A stretch of 64,000 nt of DNA. Origin: Saccharibacillus endophyticus. Its GTDB lineage: Bacteria > Bacillota > Bacilli > Paenibacillales > Paenibacillaceae. The notes under the pieces were generated by a model. It made no database searches. It was not told where the DNA came from and was given only the letters and a program-made list of their open reading frames with translations. Positions 44,951-54,855 of this stretch are shown here, in pieces. Position numbers and translations under genes: made by a program. Every line of letters begins with the position of its first letter. The first letter of the stretch is position 1. The stretch covers positions 623,595 through 687,594 of the forward strand of contig NZ_JAAZWE010000002.1 of the NCBI RefSeq assembly GCF_013185185.1, given 5' to 3'.

Positions 44951-46351
44951 TCAAGCTTGCGCCGTTTCGAGTTCCGGGGTGTCGTTGGAGTCGTAGACGT
45001 CTTTGTCGAGTTCGCCCGTGACTTTGCCGGTTACGACGCCTGCGACCATGGAGTCGTTGACGTTCAGGGCCGTACGTCCCATGTCGATCAGAGGCTCGAC
45101 GGCGATCAGGAGGCCGGCGAGGGCTACGGGCAGGTTCATGGTCGACAAGACGATCAAGGCTGCGAACGTCGCGCCGCCGCCTACTCCGGCTACGCCGAAG
45201 GAGCTGATCGCGACGACCGCGATCAAGGTCAGGATGAACGGCAGGTCGACGGTAACGCCTGCGGTCGGCGCGATCATGACGGCCAGCATGGCAGGGTAGA
45301 TGCCTGCGCAGCCGTTTTGGCCGATCGTAGCTCCGAAGCTGGCGGACAGGTTGGCTACGCCTTCGGATACGCCGAGTTTTTTGCGCTGCGTTTCGATATT
45401 GAGCGGGATCGTGGCCGCGCTCGAACGCGACGTGAAAGCGAAAACGAGCGGAGAAACGACTTTTTTGGCGTAGGTCACCGGATTCAAGCCGAACAGCAGC
45501 AGGATAACCAGATGGATCACGAACATGACGATCAGCGCGACATACGAAGCGATCACGAATTCGCCTAGACGTATAATGCCGGCAGGCTCGGTCGTCGCCA
45601 TCATTTTGGCGATCAGCGCCAGGATGCCGTAAGGCGTCAAGCGAAGAATCATCGTCACGATGCGCATCACGATCCCGTGTACCGCATTGACCATTCCGCG
45701 GAACGTCTCGGCCTGCTGCGCGTTTTTACGATCGAGGCCGAGCACGGCCAATCCGATGAAGGCGGAGAAGATCACGACCGCGAGCGTCGAAGAAGGTCTT
45801 GCTCCCGTCATGTCTTCGAACGGATTGGTCGGAATGAAGGATAAGATTTGCTGCGGCAGCGTCAAGCCTTCCACGTCGCCGAGACGCGTTTCCAACGCCG
45901 CGCTGCGATCCTGTTCCGCTTGGCCGCTTCCGTCGAGCAGATCGTTCGCATTCAAACCGAATGCCGTCGCCGACGCGATGCCGACCGCCGCGGCGATCGC
46001 CGTCGTCAATACGAGCGTCAGCAGGACGGATGCGCTGATCTTGCCGAGCTTTTTGCCGCCTTTGATATTCATGATTGCCGTGATGATCGAGACCATCACC
46101 AGCGGGATCACGATCATCTGAAGCAGACGGACGTATCCGTTTCCGAGCAGGCTGTACCAATCCATCGATTTCGCGACGACTTCCGAGTCGGCCGCGTAGA
46201 TCCATTGCAGCGCGATGCCCAGCAAAATGCCGAGGCCGAGTGCGGTAAACACGCGTTTGCTGAACGAGACATGGCGCTTTTGCATCACATAAAGCAAAAA
46301 GGCCAAGCCTGCCAAAACGGCGATGTTCAAAATAACGAAAAAGGTCTCCAA
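44951..46351 (-). CDS. tcyP: L-cystine symporter (TcyP, DAACS family)
   Basis: A 466-residue secondary transporter of the dicarboxylate/amino acid:cation symporter family. The membrane region contains VRLLQMIVIPLVMVSIITAI, the re-entrant SRSSAATIPLNIETQRKKLGV (the family's serine-rich hairpin 1 region) and NGCAGIYPAMLAV near hairpin 2. Length and these motifs match TcyP-type cystine transporters. The start is TTG at 46351 behind GAGGGAG. Sulfur uptake genes occur again at 59.6 kb, but the two loci are separate. Confidence 0.9.
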   Translation of the reverse strand: METFFVILNIAVLAGLAFLLYVMQKRHVSFSKRVFTALGLGILLGIALQWIYAADSEVVAKSMDWYSLLGNGYVRLLQMIVIPLVMVSIITAIMNIKGGKKLGKISASVLLTLVLTTAIAAAVGIASATAFGLNANDLLDGSGQAEQDRSAALETRLGDVEGLTLPQQILSFIPTNPFEDMTGARPSSTLAVVIFSAFIGLAVLGLDRKNAQQAETFRGMVNAVHGIVMRIVTMILRLTPYGILALIAKMMATTEPAGIIRLGEFVIASYVALIVMFVIHLVILLLFGLNPVTYAKKVVSPLVFAFTSRSSAATIPLNIETQRKKLGVSEGVANLSASFGATIGQNGCAGIYPAMLAVMIAPTAGVTVDLPFILTLIAVVAISSFGVAGVGGGATFAALIVLSTMNLPVALAGLLIAVEPLIDMGRTALNVNDSMVAGVVTGKVTGELDKDVYDSNDTPELETAQA

Positions 46352-46780
46352 AATTTACTCCCTCTTTTCTCTTTGTTTTCGAACAGTGGTCAACCTGTCT
46401 AATTTATGTAAGACTTTTTCAAATTCGTGAATCATAATACCATTATTCCGATCATTTTGATAGACTTATTTTTTGGATCTATAAATCGGTTTCGGCAAAT
46501 GTCGGAAAATCAACGAAAATATTCGGAATTTGCGAAAAGAGCTTACATGAATCTGGTCAAATTTGGCTATGCTCATGTATGATAGGGATTAACCAAGCAT
46601 AACTTCCGAACGTTACACCTGCTTTTTTCATTCTTCGGCCCTATTTCGCTTCACGTTATCATGAACTTTGGTCCCGGTTTCTCTTTTACATACCTTCAAT
46701 ACCCGGTTCCGTTCGCACGTAAGCCCAAGCGCCACGTTCAGGATTGCGTTTTGCTTTTCATAACGAAGGGGGAGCTTATT

Positions 46781-48469
46781 ATGTTAAACCGTTCCATCAG
46801 CCGCAAAATCATCGTCTTGTCGGGAGCGATTATTCTTGTCGCGAGCCTGCTGCTGTGCGGGAGTTTTTTCTTCATATTCAATAATACCCTGCACAGCCGA
46901 ATCATACCGGAATTCAGCAAAACGCTCGACCTCAGCGTTTCCGAGATTCAAGGAGGCATCGACCCAACGCAAGCAGGCATGGCCGCCAAAGCCAATGCGG
47001 CATCTTCGATGAAGCTGCAAACGTACCTCAACGATTCCGCCGCGGAATTCCGCCTCGAGAACGTTTATATCCTGAACATCCAAAACGAGGAAGCGGTAGT
47101 CGTGCTCGCGAGCAAAGGAGCCGAGATCGCGCCCGGAGACAAATTCCCGGTCACTCCGTATATGCAGCAGGCATTGAAAAACACCAAAGAAGCCGTAGTG
47201 ACGCCGCTGAACACGAGCAGCGACGACGCTCAGCTTGAAGGTTATCTGGCGATCGCCGGCAGCACCATGCTCGTAGGCGGCACGTTGGACGCGAACTTCG
47301 TCACGGAAGTCACGCAGGCGATCCTTTGGACAAGCATCGCGATCACCGCGATCGTCATCGTGATCGGCGCGCTCGTGGCCGCGGCGGTCAGCCGCCGGAT
47401 GACGAAGCCGCTCGGCCGATTGGTCAAGCATGCGCGTCTCGTAGCCGAAGGCGATCTTCAGGAAAATATCGAAGTGAAAGGTCGCGACGAAATCGCCCAA
47501 CTGGCTTCGGCTTTCCAACAGATGACGAGCAATCTTCGCGGCATGATCGGCCAAGTGCTTGAAGCGACGGATCGCGTTAAAAGCGATTCGCTCGAATTGT
47601 CGCGCGGAATCGGTTTACTGTACGAAATCGGGGGCCAAACCTCTTCGTCGGCAGTCGAAATCGCGCAAAACAGCCAATCCGTAGCGACCAGCGCTGCCGA
47701 AAACGCCAAAGCGATGGAAGAAATCAGCGGCGGGATTCAACACATTGCCGAGTCCGCCGCCGAAGTCAATGAACAGATCGCCCGCGCTTCCGAGCAGGCC
47801 GTATCCGGCAATACGCTGGCCCAGCAAGCGGTCGGCCAGATGAACCGCGTTCAAGAGATTACGATCGAAGCCCGTTCCTATATCGAGTCGATGGGTTCGC
47901 GCTCCGACGAGATTACGGAAGTGCTGCAAGCGATCACCAGCATCTCCAAACAGATTCAAATGCTGTCGCTGAATGCTTCGATCGAAGCGGCACGCGCCGG
48001 CGAACACGGCCGAGGCTTCGCGGTGGTCGCGGACGAAGTTCGCAAACTGTCGGATCAGTCCCGCGAAGCGACAGGGAAGATCGAGCAATCGCTGTCCGCG
48101 CTGCGCGAAAATTCCGAACGCTCCGTTGCGGCGATCGGTTCGGTGCATCATGAGATCATGTCCGGCGCGGAAGCGGTACGCAGTGCCGGAGGCGCATTCG
48201 ACGAACTGATGAGCCTGATGCAGCAGTTCAACCAATCCGTCCAGGAAGTATCCGCTTCGACCGAACAAGTCTCCGCCGGCAGCCAGCAGGTCACGGCATC
48301 CGTGGAGGAAACGGCCCGCATTACCGAACGCGTGCAGATGCGCGTGCTGGAAGTGTCCGAAGGCAGCACGCGCCAGGTCGAAGAGATGGAAAACTATGCG
48401 CGCACCGTCGGCGAGCTCACGCATCAGGCAGACGAGCTGGAAGAAACGGTCAGACGCTTCAAAATCTAA
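46781..48469 (+). CDS. Methyl-accepting chemotaxis protein
   Basis: A 562-residue membrane chemoreceptor. A transmembrane helix near residues 9-33 is followed by a roughly 150-residue extracellular sensor of uncertain type, a second helix ([20 protein letters not shown]), a HAMP domain ([23 protein letters not shown]), and a long coiled-coil signalling domain. The hairpin tip reads [33 protein letters not shown], which binds CheA/CheW. The ATG at 46781 follows AAGGGGGAG; an upstream ATG would add a non-membrane leader. Ligand unknown. No other chemotaxis genes are nearby; 46352-46780 shows no gene. Confidence 0.92.
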   Translation: MLNRSISRKIIVLSGAIILVASLLLCGSFFFIFNNTLHSRIIPEFSKTLDLSVSEIQGGIDPTQAGMAAKANAASSMKLQTYLNDSAAEFRLENVYILNIQNEEAVVVLASKGAEIAPGDKFPVTPYMQQALKNTKEAVVTPLNTSSDDAQLEGYLAIAGSTMLVGGTLDANFVTEVTQAILWTSIAITAIVIVIGALVAAAVSRRMTKPLGRLVKHARLVAEGDLQENIEVKGRDEIAQLASAFQQMTSNLRGMIGQVLEATDRVKSDSLELSRGIGLLYEIGGQTSSSAVEIAQNSQSVATSAAENAKAMEEISGGIQHIAESAAEVNEQIARASEQAVSGNTLAQQAVGQMNRVQEITIEARSYIESMGSRSDEITEVLQAITSISKQIQMLSLNASIEAARAGEHGRGFAVVADEVRKLSDQSREATGKIEQSLSALRENSERSVAAIGSVHHEIMSGAEAVRSAGGAFDELMSLMQQFNQSVQEVSASTEQVSAGSQQVTASVEETARITERVQMRVLEVSEGSTRQVEEMENYARTVGELTHQADELEETVRRFKI

Positions 48470-48515
48470 TCGTCCGGTTCCGATCACCGGGATGAATAAA
48501 GAATTCGTGAAACAT

Positions 48516-48555
48516 AACAAAAAGCCGGGGAAAGGGAACCCCGGCTTTTTGTTAT
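48516..48555 (+). terminator. Terminator after the chemoreceptor gene
   Basis: AACAAAAAGCCGGGGAAAGGGAACCCCGGCTTTTTGTT; also usable for the minus-strand btu operon. Confidence 0.85.
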
Positions 48556-48606
48556 TCAGGGCATGCATGCCCTGGAAAAACAGCGATTCGGCATAAACGC
48601 GGACGG

Positions 48607-49494
48607 TTATTCGGAACCGGGCCGCTTGCCGTTCTTCGCGGACTGTGCACGAAACAACATTTGCGGTACGCCGATCTCCTCATGCCCTACTCGGATCGGC
48701 GGCATTACCTCGTATAAGGCGCCTACGACCTCGGGCGTAAGCACTTCTTCCGGCCTCCCTTCCGCTACGCGCGCGCCTTCGCGAAGCAGCAGCAACCGCT
48801 GCGCATACTGCGCGGCCAGATTAAGATCATGCAGCACGGCGATGACGGTCAGCCCCTCTTCTGCCCGCCACTGCTGCACCAACTCCATAATGTCCAACTG
48901 ATAATAAATATCCAGATACGCCGTAGGTTCGTCCAGCAGCAATACGTTCGGCTGCTGCGCCATAACCTGACCGAGCGCTGCGCGCTGACGCTGCCCGCCG
49001 CTCAATTCGTCCAATCGGCGAGATAACAGCTCAGTCAATGCAAGCCGCTCCGCGATCCGGGTCAACAGCGCTTGCGCAGCAGCCCCGTCGGGTTCGCGTC
49101 CAAAACGATCCCGGTAAGGAAAACGTCCCATCTCCAGCGCGTCTTTGACCGTGATCCCAAGCGGCGGCAGTCCTTCTTGAGGCAGCACGGCCAATTCCCG
49201 AGCCAACTCCCGCCGACCGTATTCGGCTAGAGGCCGCCCCTGTATGTTCACGCCGCCCGCCGAAGCACGCTCTGCTCCCGAGATCAGCCCCAACAAACTG
49301 GATTTCCCGCTTCCGTTAGGTCCGAGTATCACCCAAAATTCTCCCGGCTGAACGATCCAGTCCAACGGTTGAACGGCCTGCTTCCCTTCATAGGCACAAG
49401 CCGCTCCATGCAGCGAAACGGCAGGGGAAGCTTCGGAAGGCGGATTGTTTCGACGCTGCTGCTTTTTCGCACGACTTCTTTTCATCCAGTCCAC
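48607..49494 (-). CDS. btuD: Cobalamin ABC transporter ATP-binding protein
   Basis: A 295-residue FecE/BtuD-type ATPase. Walker A GPNGSGKSS (about residues 57-65), signature LSGGQRQRAALGQVM, Walker B VLLLDEPTAYLD, and the H-loop in AVLHDLNLAAQYA. GTG at 49494 is preferred, 9 bases behind AAAGGAGG; the gene overlaps the permease end by 13 bases. A basic 20-residue N-terminus is unusual. Assignment to vitamin B12 rests on the riboswitch upstream of the operon; ferric-siderophore systems have the same architecture. Confidence 0.85.
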   Translation of the reverse strand: MDWMKRSRAKKQQRRNNPPSEASPAVSLHGAACAYEGKQAVQPLDWIVQPGEFWVILGPNGSGKSSLLGLISGAERASAGGVNIQGRPLAEYGRRELARELAVLPQEGLPPLGITVKDALEMGRFPYRDRFGREPDGAAAQALLTRIAERLALTELLSRRLDELSGGQRQRAALGQVMAQQPNVLLLDEPTAYLDIYYQLDIMELVQQWRAEEGLTVIAVLHDLNLAAQYAQRLLLLREGARVAEGRPEEVLTPEVVGALYEVMPPIRVGHEEIGVPQMLFRAQSAKNGKRPGSE

Positions 49495-50537
49495 GATCCG
49501 TACCCTCCTTTCCCGCGTTTGCTTCGTTGAAGCAATAACGCAAAGAACGGCGCTCCGGCAAAAGCCGTGATCACGCCCAGCGGAATTTCCGTCCCCCCGA
49601 GCAAAGAACGAGCCAGCGTATCCGCCCACATCAGGAATAAGGCTCCGCCCAGCGCAGACAAAGGTACGAGCAGCCGATAATCGGGTCCGGCGATCAACCG
49701 AATCATATGAGGCACGATTAATCCCACAAACCCGATGACGCCCGATACCGATACCGCGGCAGCCGTGACAAGCGTCGCTACCAGCAATACGGTCATCTTG
49801 GTTCGTTCCGTGTTCAAGCCCAACTGCCCGGCGCGACGCTCTCCCAATGCGAAAAGATTCATAGCCCCTGCGTTTGCCCACAAGAACATTCCGCCGATCA
49901 GCACGTAAGGCAGCAGCACCAACGAATAGCTCCAACCTCTAAGATTCAAGCTGCCCATCGTCCAAAACAAAATTTCGTTGACCGGGCGATCCGACAAGGC
50001 CGACAGAAAGGTGACGATCGCGCCGAGAAAAGATTGCATGACCACGCCTGCCAAAAGCAACCCGTAAATCGGCAGCTTCCCCCGATCCCTGGCTAACGCC
50101 AAAACGATTGCCAGCGTAAGCGCTCCGGTGACGAATGCGGTCAACGGCAGCGTCCACTGCCCGAGCAATGCCGTTCGCAATCCGAAAAAGATAATCAGTG
50201 CCGCGCCCAGCGAAGAACCCGACGAGACGCCCAACGTAAAAGGATCGGCCAGCGGGTTGCGCAGCACGCCCTGGAAAGCGGCTCCGGCCACGGCCAACGC
50301 AGCGCCGACCAAAGCCGCCAGCACGATGCGCGGCAGCCTGACTTTCAATACGATCTGCGCTTCTCCCGCGTCCCAAATCCGAGGAAACCATTTCCCTATT
50401 CCGGGCAGTTCATGCATCAGGATAGAAAAGATTCGCCCGGCAGGCAGCTCGACCGATCCGATCCGAAGCGTAAAGATCAAACTGAGGAGAAGCAGTAAAA
50501 CTCCCGCTCCTCCGTAACCGCCCAGTCTGCGAATCAT
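49482..50537 (-). CDS. btuC: Cobalamin ABC transporter permease (FecCD family)
   Basis: A 351-residue permease with about ten membrane helices. Family stretches are RLPRIVLAALVGAALAVAGAAFQGVLRNPLADPFTLGVSSGSSLGAAL and, near the C-terminus, GFVGLIVPHMIRLIAGPDYR. Each part matches the BtuC/FecCD consensus closely. It overlaps btuF by four bases (ATGA) and btuD by 13. Confidence 0.9.
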   Translation of the reverse strand: MIRRLGGYGGAGVLLLLLSLIFTLRIGSVELPAGRIFSILMHELPGIGKWFPRIWDAGEAQIVLKVRLPRIVLAALVGAALAVAGAAFQGVLRNPLADPFTLGVSSGSSLGAALIIFFGLRTALLGQWTLPLTAFVTGALTLAIVLALARDRGKLPIYGLLLAGVVMQSFLGAIVTFLSALSDRPVNEILFWTMGSLNLRGWSYSLVLLPYVLIGGMFLWANAGAMNLFALGERRAGQLGLNTERTKMTVLLVATLVTAAAVSVSGVIGFVGLIVPHMIRLIAGPDYRLLVPLSALGGALFLMWADTLARSLLGGTEIPLGVITAFAGAPFFALLLQRSKRGKGGYGSWTG

Positions 50538-51643
50538 TGCAAAGCATCAGGGTAGATCGCGTTAAAGACTTCGATCAGCCCTTCCGACAAACGAGGACCC
50601 GGACGACTGACCAAATTATCGTCGATCGCAAACAATTGGTCATTTTCCACGGCCGCGATCGCTGCCCAACCGCTGCGATCCTTGATCGTCTTCGGATCAA
50701 CCGAAAGTTGGCTGTACAGGATCACGTCCGGATCGGCCTGAATGACCGCTTCCGCGTCCACCTCGCTCCAACCGGTCGTCGCTTCGGCCGCGTTGATCGC
50801 ACCCGAGGCACTAATCAGCTCGTCCATGAATTCCCCTTTGCCGACGGTCCAACCCGGCGAAAATTCCAGGTATACCGTTTTGCGGTCCGCTTCGTCGATC
50901 GAAGCTGCCGCGGTACGAACCTTCTCCATATCGGCACGCATTTTGTCCGTTACGTCTTTCGCTTCCGCCTGCCGGTCCGTGATCTCGCCGTACGTCGCGA
51001 TGTCGTTAATCACGTCTTCCAACGTATCCGGATTGAATTTGAACACGCTCAGTCCCAAGCCGCGCAGGGATTCGACCGTGGCGTCGTCCGTAACATCGGC
51101 GACGAATACGATATCCGGCTGCGCCGCGACGATCGCCTCCGTATTCAATTCAAACCCGCCCATCTTCGGCTTGGACTTGGCGGCATCCGGATAATCGTCG
51201 TTATCCGACACGCCCACGATCTGCTCGTCCAATCCCAACGCGAACAATGTTTCCGTCTCCGACGGCGCCAGCGATACGATTTTGGCAGGAGCGGCGTCAA
51301 ACGTCACCTCGGTTCCCGTCGCATCGGTCAACGTCAACGGATAAACGGTTTGGCTTGCGGCTTCGACGGCTTCCGTCGTGTCAGCCGCCTCTGCCGGAGC
51401 CTGTTCGGCCGTTTGCGTTTCGGTCTCGGTCGGCTCCGGAGCCGCAACCGATTGGCTTTGTCCGCATGCCGCAAGACTCAATGCCAGCAGCAAAGCCGCC
51501 GTACCCGTCAGCAGCATTCGGCCGAATCGATGCGCCGGAGCCGGACGCTTGCCTGAATTCAACCTTTCGTTTTGCATCGGATCTGCTTTTTCCTGCCCGG
51601 CGAATTCATTGCTGTTTTCTTCTAAACCCGTCTTCATCTTCAC
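50534..51643 (-). CDS. btuF: Cobalamin-binding lipoprotein (BtuF-like)
   Basis: A 369-residue cluster A-III receptor. An unusually long N-terminus (about 40 hydrophilic residues) precedes the signal helix and lipobox ALSLAACG. Then a low-complexity Glu/Thr/Ala linker and the periplasmic-binding fold with KIVSLAPSETETLFALGLDEQIVGVSDNDDYP. The GTG at 51643 has AAAGGGGG upstream; an internal ATG (MQNERLN or MLLTGTA) could give a more normal signal peptide. It is the first gene after the riboswitch. Confidence 0.85.
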   Translation of the reverse strand: MKMKTGLEENSNEFAGQEKADPMQNERLNSGKRPAPAHRFGRMLLTGTAALLLALSLAACGQSQSVAAPEPTETETQTAEQAPAEAADTTEAVEAASQTVYPLTLTDATGTEVTFDAAPAKIVSLAPSETETLFALGLDEQIVGVSDNDDYPDAAKSKPKMGGFELNTEAIVAAQPDIVFVADVTDDATVESLRGLGLSVFKFNPDTLEDVINDIATYGEITDRQAEAKDVTDKMRADMEKVRTAAASIDEADRKTVYLEFSPGWTVGKGEFMDELISASGAINAAEATTGWSEVDAEAVIQADPDVILYSQLSVDPKTIKDRSGWAAIAAVENDQLFAIDDNLVSRPGPRLSEGLIEVFNAIYPDALQ

Positions 51644-51724
51644 GTTTCCCCCTTTTGATTCGACTTCGGGTACAGCCTTCGTTTTCCGTCTGACTCAGCG
51701 TCTGTCCCCGCCAATCGAAACAAA

Positions 51725-51765
51725 AAAAGCCCTCCCGGGCCGCAGCCTGCGAAGAGAGCTTCATT
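51725..51765 (-). terminator. Probable expression-platform terminator of the cobalamin riboswitch
   Basis: On the minus strand GAAGCTCTCTTCGCAGGCTGCGGCCCGGGAGGGC is followed by T7, between the aptamer and btuF. Confidence 0.6.
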
Positions 51766-51879
51766 CGGACGCACGCCAACAAGAGCCCGTGCCCTGCTTC
51801 AAAAAAGCGGGCGGACCGAAAATCGGCGTACGTGCGTGGAGCGCTCTTTCCGCGAAGAACCGGACCGGCAACGGGTCTG

Positions 51880-52150
51880 CGAGGCAGGTCTCCTGACTCC
51901 ACGGGCCGATCGACATATCCAATACCTTTAGCGTTGATAAGGTACTATAAATGCGTTGCCGCACCTATGCGATGATCGATCAGATTAAACGGAATCCGCC
52001 TTCTCGCACGCTTTCGGCGCGCAATGGCTTTTGGATTCCACCCGTGTTACAGTGGCGGGACCGTGCCGGATTTGCACCGGCTTCCCTTTTAACCCCGGCA
52101 GCGATCCGGACTTCGTTTGGTTATTCGCCAAAAGTTCGGTTCGGCCGCTC
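51880..52150 (-). ncRNA. Cobalamin riboswitch
   Basis: On the minus strand AGCCGGTGCAAATCCGGCAC and GGTCCCGCCACTGT form the conserved core, and the B12 box GTCAGGAGACCTGCC (about 51882-51896) closes the aptamer. It lies about 240 bases upstream of btuF. Binding of adenosylcobalamin should terminate transcription of btuFCD. Confidence 0.95.
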
Positions 52151-52270
52151 GGGACCTCGACAGCTGTACGTTTATGAAATCGTGAAGGTCCGTTTATCGG
52201 AACCTCGTCCCCCGATTATAGAGGATTGCCCGCAGACGCACAATACGGACAGCCTTGCATAAACAGCATA

Positions 52271-52432
52271 AAAAAACCGTTTTGCGACTCTCCTGATAGA
52301 TTGTCAACTCTTAATCAGAGGTTTACGTCCGGCTGAAACGCACACGCTTTAGGTGCGATTTAGACGAGCGTAACCTTACCATTATGGTTGACAGGCTATT
52401 ACTTTTGGAGTCCCGCAAAACGGTTTTTGCGA
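52271..52432. repeat. GGTTTACGT hairpin element, copy 3, inside a terminator-like palindrome
   Basis: The core GGTTTACGTCCGGCTGAAACGC ... GCGTAACCTTACC (inner stem partly decayed) is flanked by TGTCAAC (52312-52318) and GTTGACA (52387-52393). Further out, AAAAACCGTTTTGCGACTC pairs with GAGTCCCGCAAAACGGTTTTT. The whole is a nested palindrome of about 160 bases. Confidence 0.8.
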
Positions 52433-52472
52433 ATATCGTCAAAAGTCGGGTTACAGCGTCCGCTCCATGTTG

Positions 52473-52661
52473 CTACTTGCGCATATTTTGAGTGTCTTTA
52501 AGCCTATTTTGCTGATCTTGCATTTGATCCTTGGTGGCTTCGATTCCTTCGGGAATAGATTTACCGGTTCCCTCCACCTGATTCTCGACAAAACCTTTCA
52601 ACTGTCCGCCATGCTCGTTTTCCTTTTTCCGGTCAAGCAGTTCTTTGGCTTTTTCGTCCAT
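52473..52661 (-). CDS. Small hydrophilic protein (62 residues), unknown function
   Basis: Highly charged, Gln/Lys/Glu-rich, without Cys, Trp or membrane segments: starts MDEKAKELLDRKKENEHGG and ends MQDQQNRLKDTQNMRK. Such composition suggests a helical or disordered stress- or spore-type small protein, but I cannot name it. The ribosome binding site AGGAGGTTGAACGAAA is excellent. It stands alone next to palindromic element copy 3. Confidence 0.7.
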   Translation of the reverse strand: MDEKAKELLDRKKENEHGGQLKGFVENQVEGTGKSIPEGIEATKDQMQDQQNRLKDTQNMRK

Positions 52662-52915
52662 TTTCGTTCAACCTCCTATGCGCTGTCCGCTTCCCGCGTC
52701 CGTCGCCTATTGGTGTTGGGTGAAGATAGTTATGTATTACCCTCTCGCATCTTCTCAAACCAATAACATCCAAATTTCTGCCGCAACTCCGCTTTCAAAT
52801 TAAAAAGTCCGGTTTTCCGCCCCGTAATCTTTCTTCGGCACTGGTCTTCCCCGATTTGTATGGTTTACAATGATAAAGGCGAATCTATTACTTTGTCAAA
52901 ACGGGAGGCCATACC

Positions 52916-53920
52916 ATGCTGTTTATCGACAATCAGGGCATCAATGATCCGCGGATCAACCTGGCCATCGAGGAATTCGTGCTGCGCCATCTGCCGATGG
53001 ACGGCGACAGCTACTTGCTGTTCTACATCAACGAACCGTCGATCATCATCGGCAAGCATCAGAACACGGTCGAAGAGATCAATGCGGAATACGTCAAAGA
53101 AAACGGTATCCACGTCGTGCGTCGGCTGTCCGGCGGCGGCGCGGTCTACCATGACCTGGGCAACCTGAATTTCAGTTTCCTGACCCAAGATGACGGTCAG
53201 TCGTTCCACAACTTCCGCAAGTTCACGCTGCCGATGACCGAAGCGCTGCGCGAACTGGGCGTCGAAGCCGAGCTGTCGGGCCGTAACGATCTTCAAGTCG
53301 GGGAAAAGAAAATCTCGGGCAACGCCCAGTTTTCCACGCGCGGACGCATGTTCAGCCACGGCACGCTCATGTTCGACTCCGAACTGGACAACGTGCATTC
53401 GGCTTTGAAAGCGAACCCGGAGAAATTCAAGTCCAAAAGCACGAAATCGGTCCGCAGCCGCGTCGCCAACATCTCGGAGTTCATGAACGAGAAGCTGACG
53501 ATGCAGGAATTCAAGGACAACATCCTGCGCCACATTTTCAAGGTCGAGCCGAATGAAGTGCCGCAATACGTATTGACCGAAGACGATTGGAAAAAGATCC
53601 GCGAAATTTCGGAAGAACGTTACCGGAATTGGGATTGGAACTACGGCCAGTCGCCGGCATATAACGTCAAGCACGCGAAAAAATTCCCGGTAGGCATCAT
53701 CGATCTGCGCATGGACGTGAAAAACGGCCATATCGAAGATATCACGATCTTCGGCGATTTCTTCGGCGTGGGCGATGCGTCCGAAGTGGCGGATCTGCTT
53801 CGCGGCAAGCGCTACGAGGAATCCGAAATCCGCGCCGCGCTCGAAGGCGTGAACCTGAAGCATTATTTCGGCAACATCGAGACGGAAGACTTTATCGGAC
53901 TCGTGTTCTTGGAAGACTAA
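52916..53920 (+). CDS. lplJ: Lipoate-protein ligase
   Basis: A 334-residue ligase that activates free lipoate with ATP and attaches it to lipoyl domains of 2-oxoacid dehydrogenases and GcvH. Key segments are the lipoate-binding loop RRLSGGGAVYHDLGNLNFSF (about residues 69-88), the KISGNAQFSTRGRMFSHGTLMF region with the catalytic Lys, and the C-terminal accessory domain to LKHYFGNIETEDFIGLVF. GGGAGG precedes the ATG. It is followed 30 bases later by a HAD phosphatase gene, probably co-transcribed. Confidence 0.94.
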   Translation: MLFIDNQGINDPRINLAIEEFVLRHLPMDGDSYLLFYINEPSIIIGKHQNTVEEINAEYVKENGIHVVRRLSGGGAVYHDLGNLNFSFLTQDDGQSFHNFRKFTLPMTEALRELGVEAELSGRNDLQVGEKKISGNAQFSTRGRMFSHGTLMFDSELDNVHSALKANPEKFKSKSTKSVRSRVANISEFMNEKLTMQEFKDNILRHIFKVEPNEVPQYVLTEDDWKKIREISEERYRNWDWNYGQSPAYNVKHAKKFPVGIIDLRMDVKNGHIEDITIFGDFFGVGDASEVADLLRGKRYEESEIRAALEGVNLKHYFGNIETEDFIGLVFLED

Positions 53921-53950
53921 AAAAATACAGATCGAAACAGGAGAGAAACC

Positions 53951-54751
53951 ATGACTTACAAATTGATTGCTATCGACATCGACGACACGCTGATTAACGA
54001 CGACAAACAGGTGACGCCCGCGACTCAAGCTGCTCTGGAGCAAGCGGTTGAAGCAGGCGTCGTGGTGACGCTGGCAACCGGACGCGCTTACGCTTCCGCG
54101 AAGCAGCTTGCCGCTCAAACCGGATTGAACGTGCCGATCATCACGTATCAAGGCGCACTCGTGAAAAACCTGCTCGACGGCAAAGTGCTGCTGGAGCGTC
54201 ACGTTCCGGTCGAAGCCGCGCTCAAACTGGGCAAATACTGCCTGGAAAATAATCTTCATCTGCAAACGTATATCGACGATAAGCTGTACGCGCGCGAAGA
54301 AAACGAAAAGCTGGTCGCTTACGCCCAGTTGAACAATACGCAATTCTACCTGGAGCCTGATTTCGAAAAGCTGTTCTCGCAGCCGACTCCGAAAATGCTG
54401 ATCATCGACGATCCGGCGTTCCTCGACGAATTGGCGCCGAAGCTGCACGAATTGCTTGGCGACCAAGTGCATATTACCAAGTCGAAGCCGCACTTCCTCG
54501 AAATTATGCACCGCGAAGGAACAAAAGGACATGCGTTGGCATTCCTGGCCGACTACTTCGGCTGCACGCTGGAAGAATGCATCGCGATCGGCGATTCGTG
54601 GAACGATCACGAAATGCTCGAAGCCGCGGGTCTCGGCGTAGCGATGGGCAATGCCATCGAGCCGCTGAAAGCGATCGCCGACTTTATCTCGACCGGCAAC
54701 AACGAGGACGGCGTGAAAGTCGTGATCGATAAGTTCGTGCTGAATAAGTAA
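53951..54751 (+). CDS. HAD-superfamily (Cof/YidA type IIB) phosphatase
   Basis: A 266-residue phosphatase for sugar phosphates or similar metabolites. Motif I is AIDIDDTLIND (nucleophile Asp about residue 9), motif II is in VVTLATGRAYASA, the Lys motif lies in EGTKGHALAFL, and motif IV is IAIGDSWNDHEMLEAAG. The C2-type cap lies between. It has AGGAGAGAAACC upstream and a terminator downstream. Confidence 0.92.
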   Translation: MTYKLIAIDIDDTLINDDKQVTPATQAALEQAVEAGVVVTLATGRAYASAKQLAAQTGLNVPIITYQGALVKNLLDGKVLLERHVPVEAALKLGKYCLENNLHLQTYIDDKLYAREENEKLVAYAQLNNTQFYLEPDFEKLFSQPTPKMLIIDDPAFLDELAPKLHELLGDQVHITKSKPHFLEIMHREGTKGHALAFLADYFGCTLEECIAIGDSWNDHEMLEAAGLGVAMGNAIEPLKAIADFISTGNNEDGVKVVIDKFVLNK

Positions 54752-54790
54752 AACGGACTCCGCATAACCGAAAAATAGCTCCGCATACGA

Positions 54791-54827
54791 CAAATCCCGG
54801 AAGCGATAGGCTTCCGGGATTTTTTTC
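54791..54827 (+). terminator. Terminator after the HAD gene
   Basis: AATCCCGGAAGCGATAGGCTTCCGGGATTTTTTT. Confidence 0.9.
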
Positions 54828-54855
54828 ATGCTTACCGATCCTCAACCGCCTCGCG

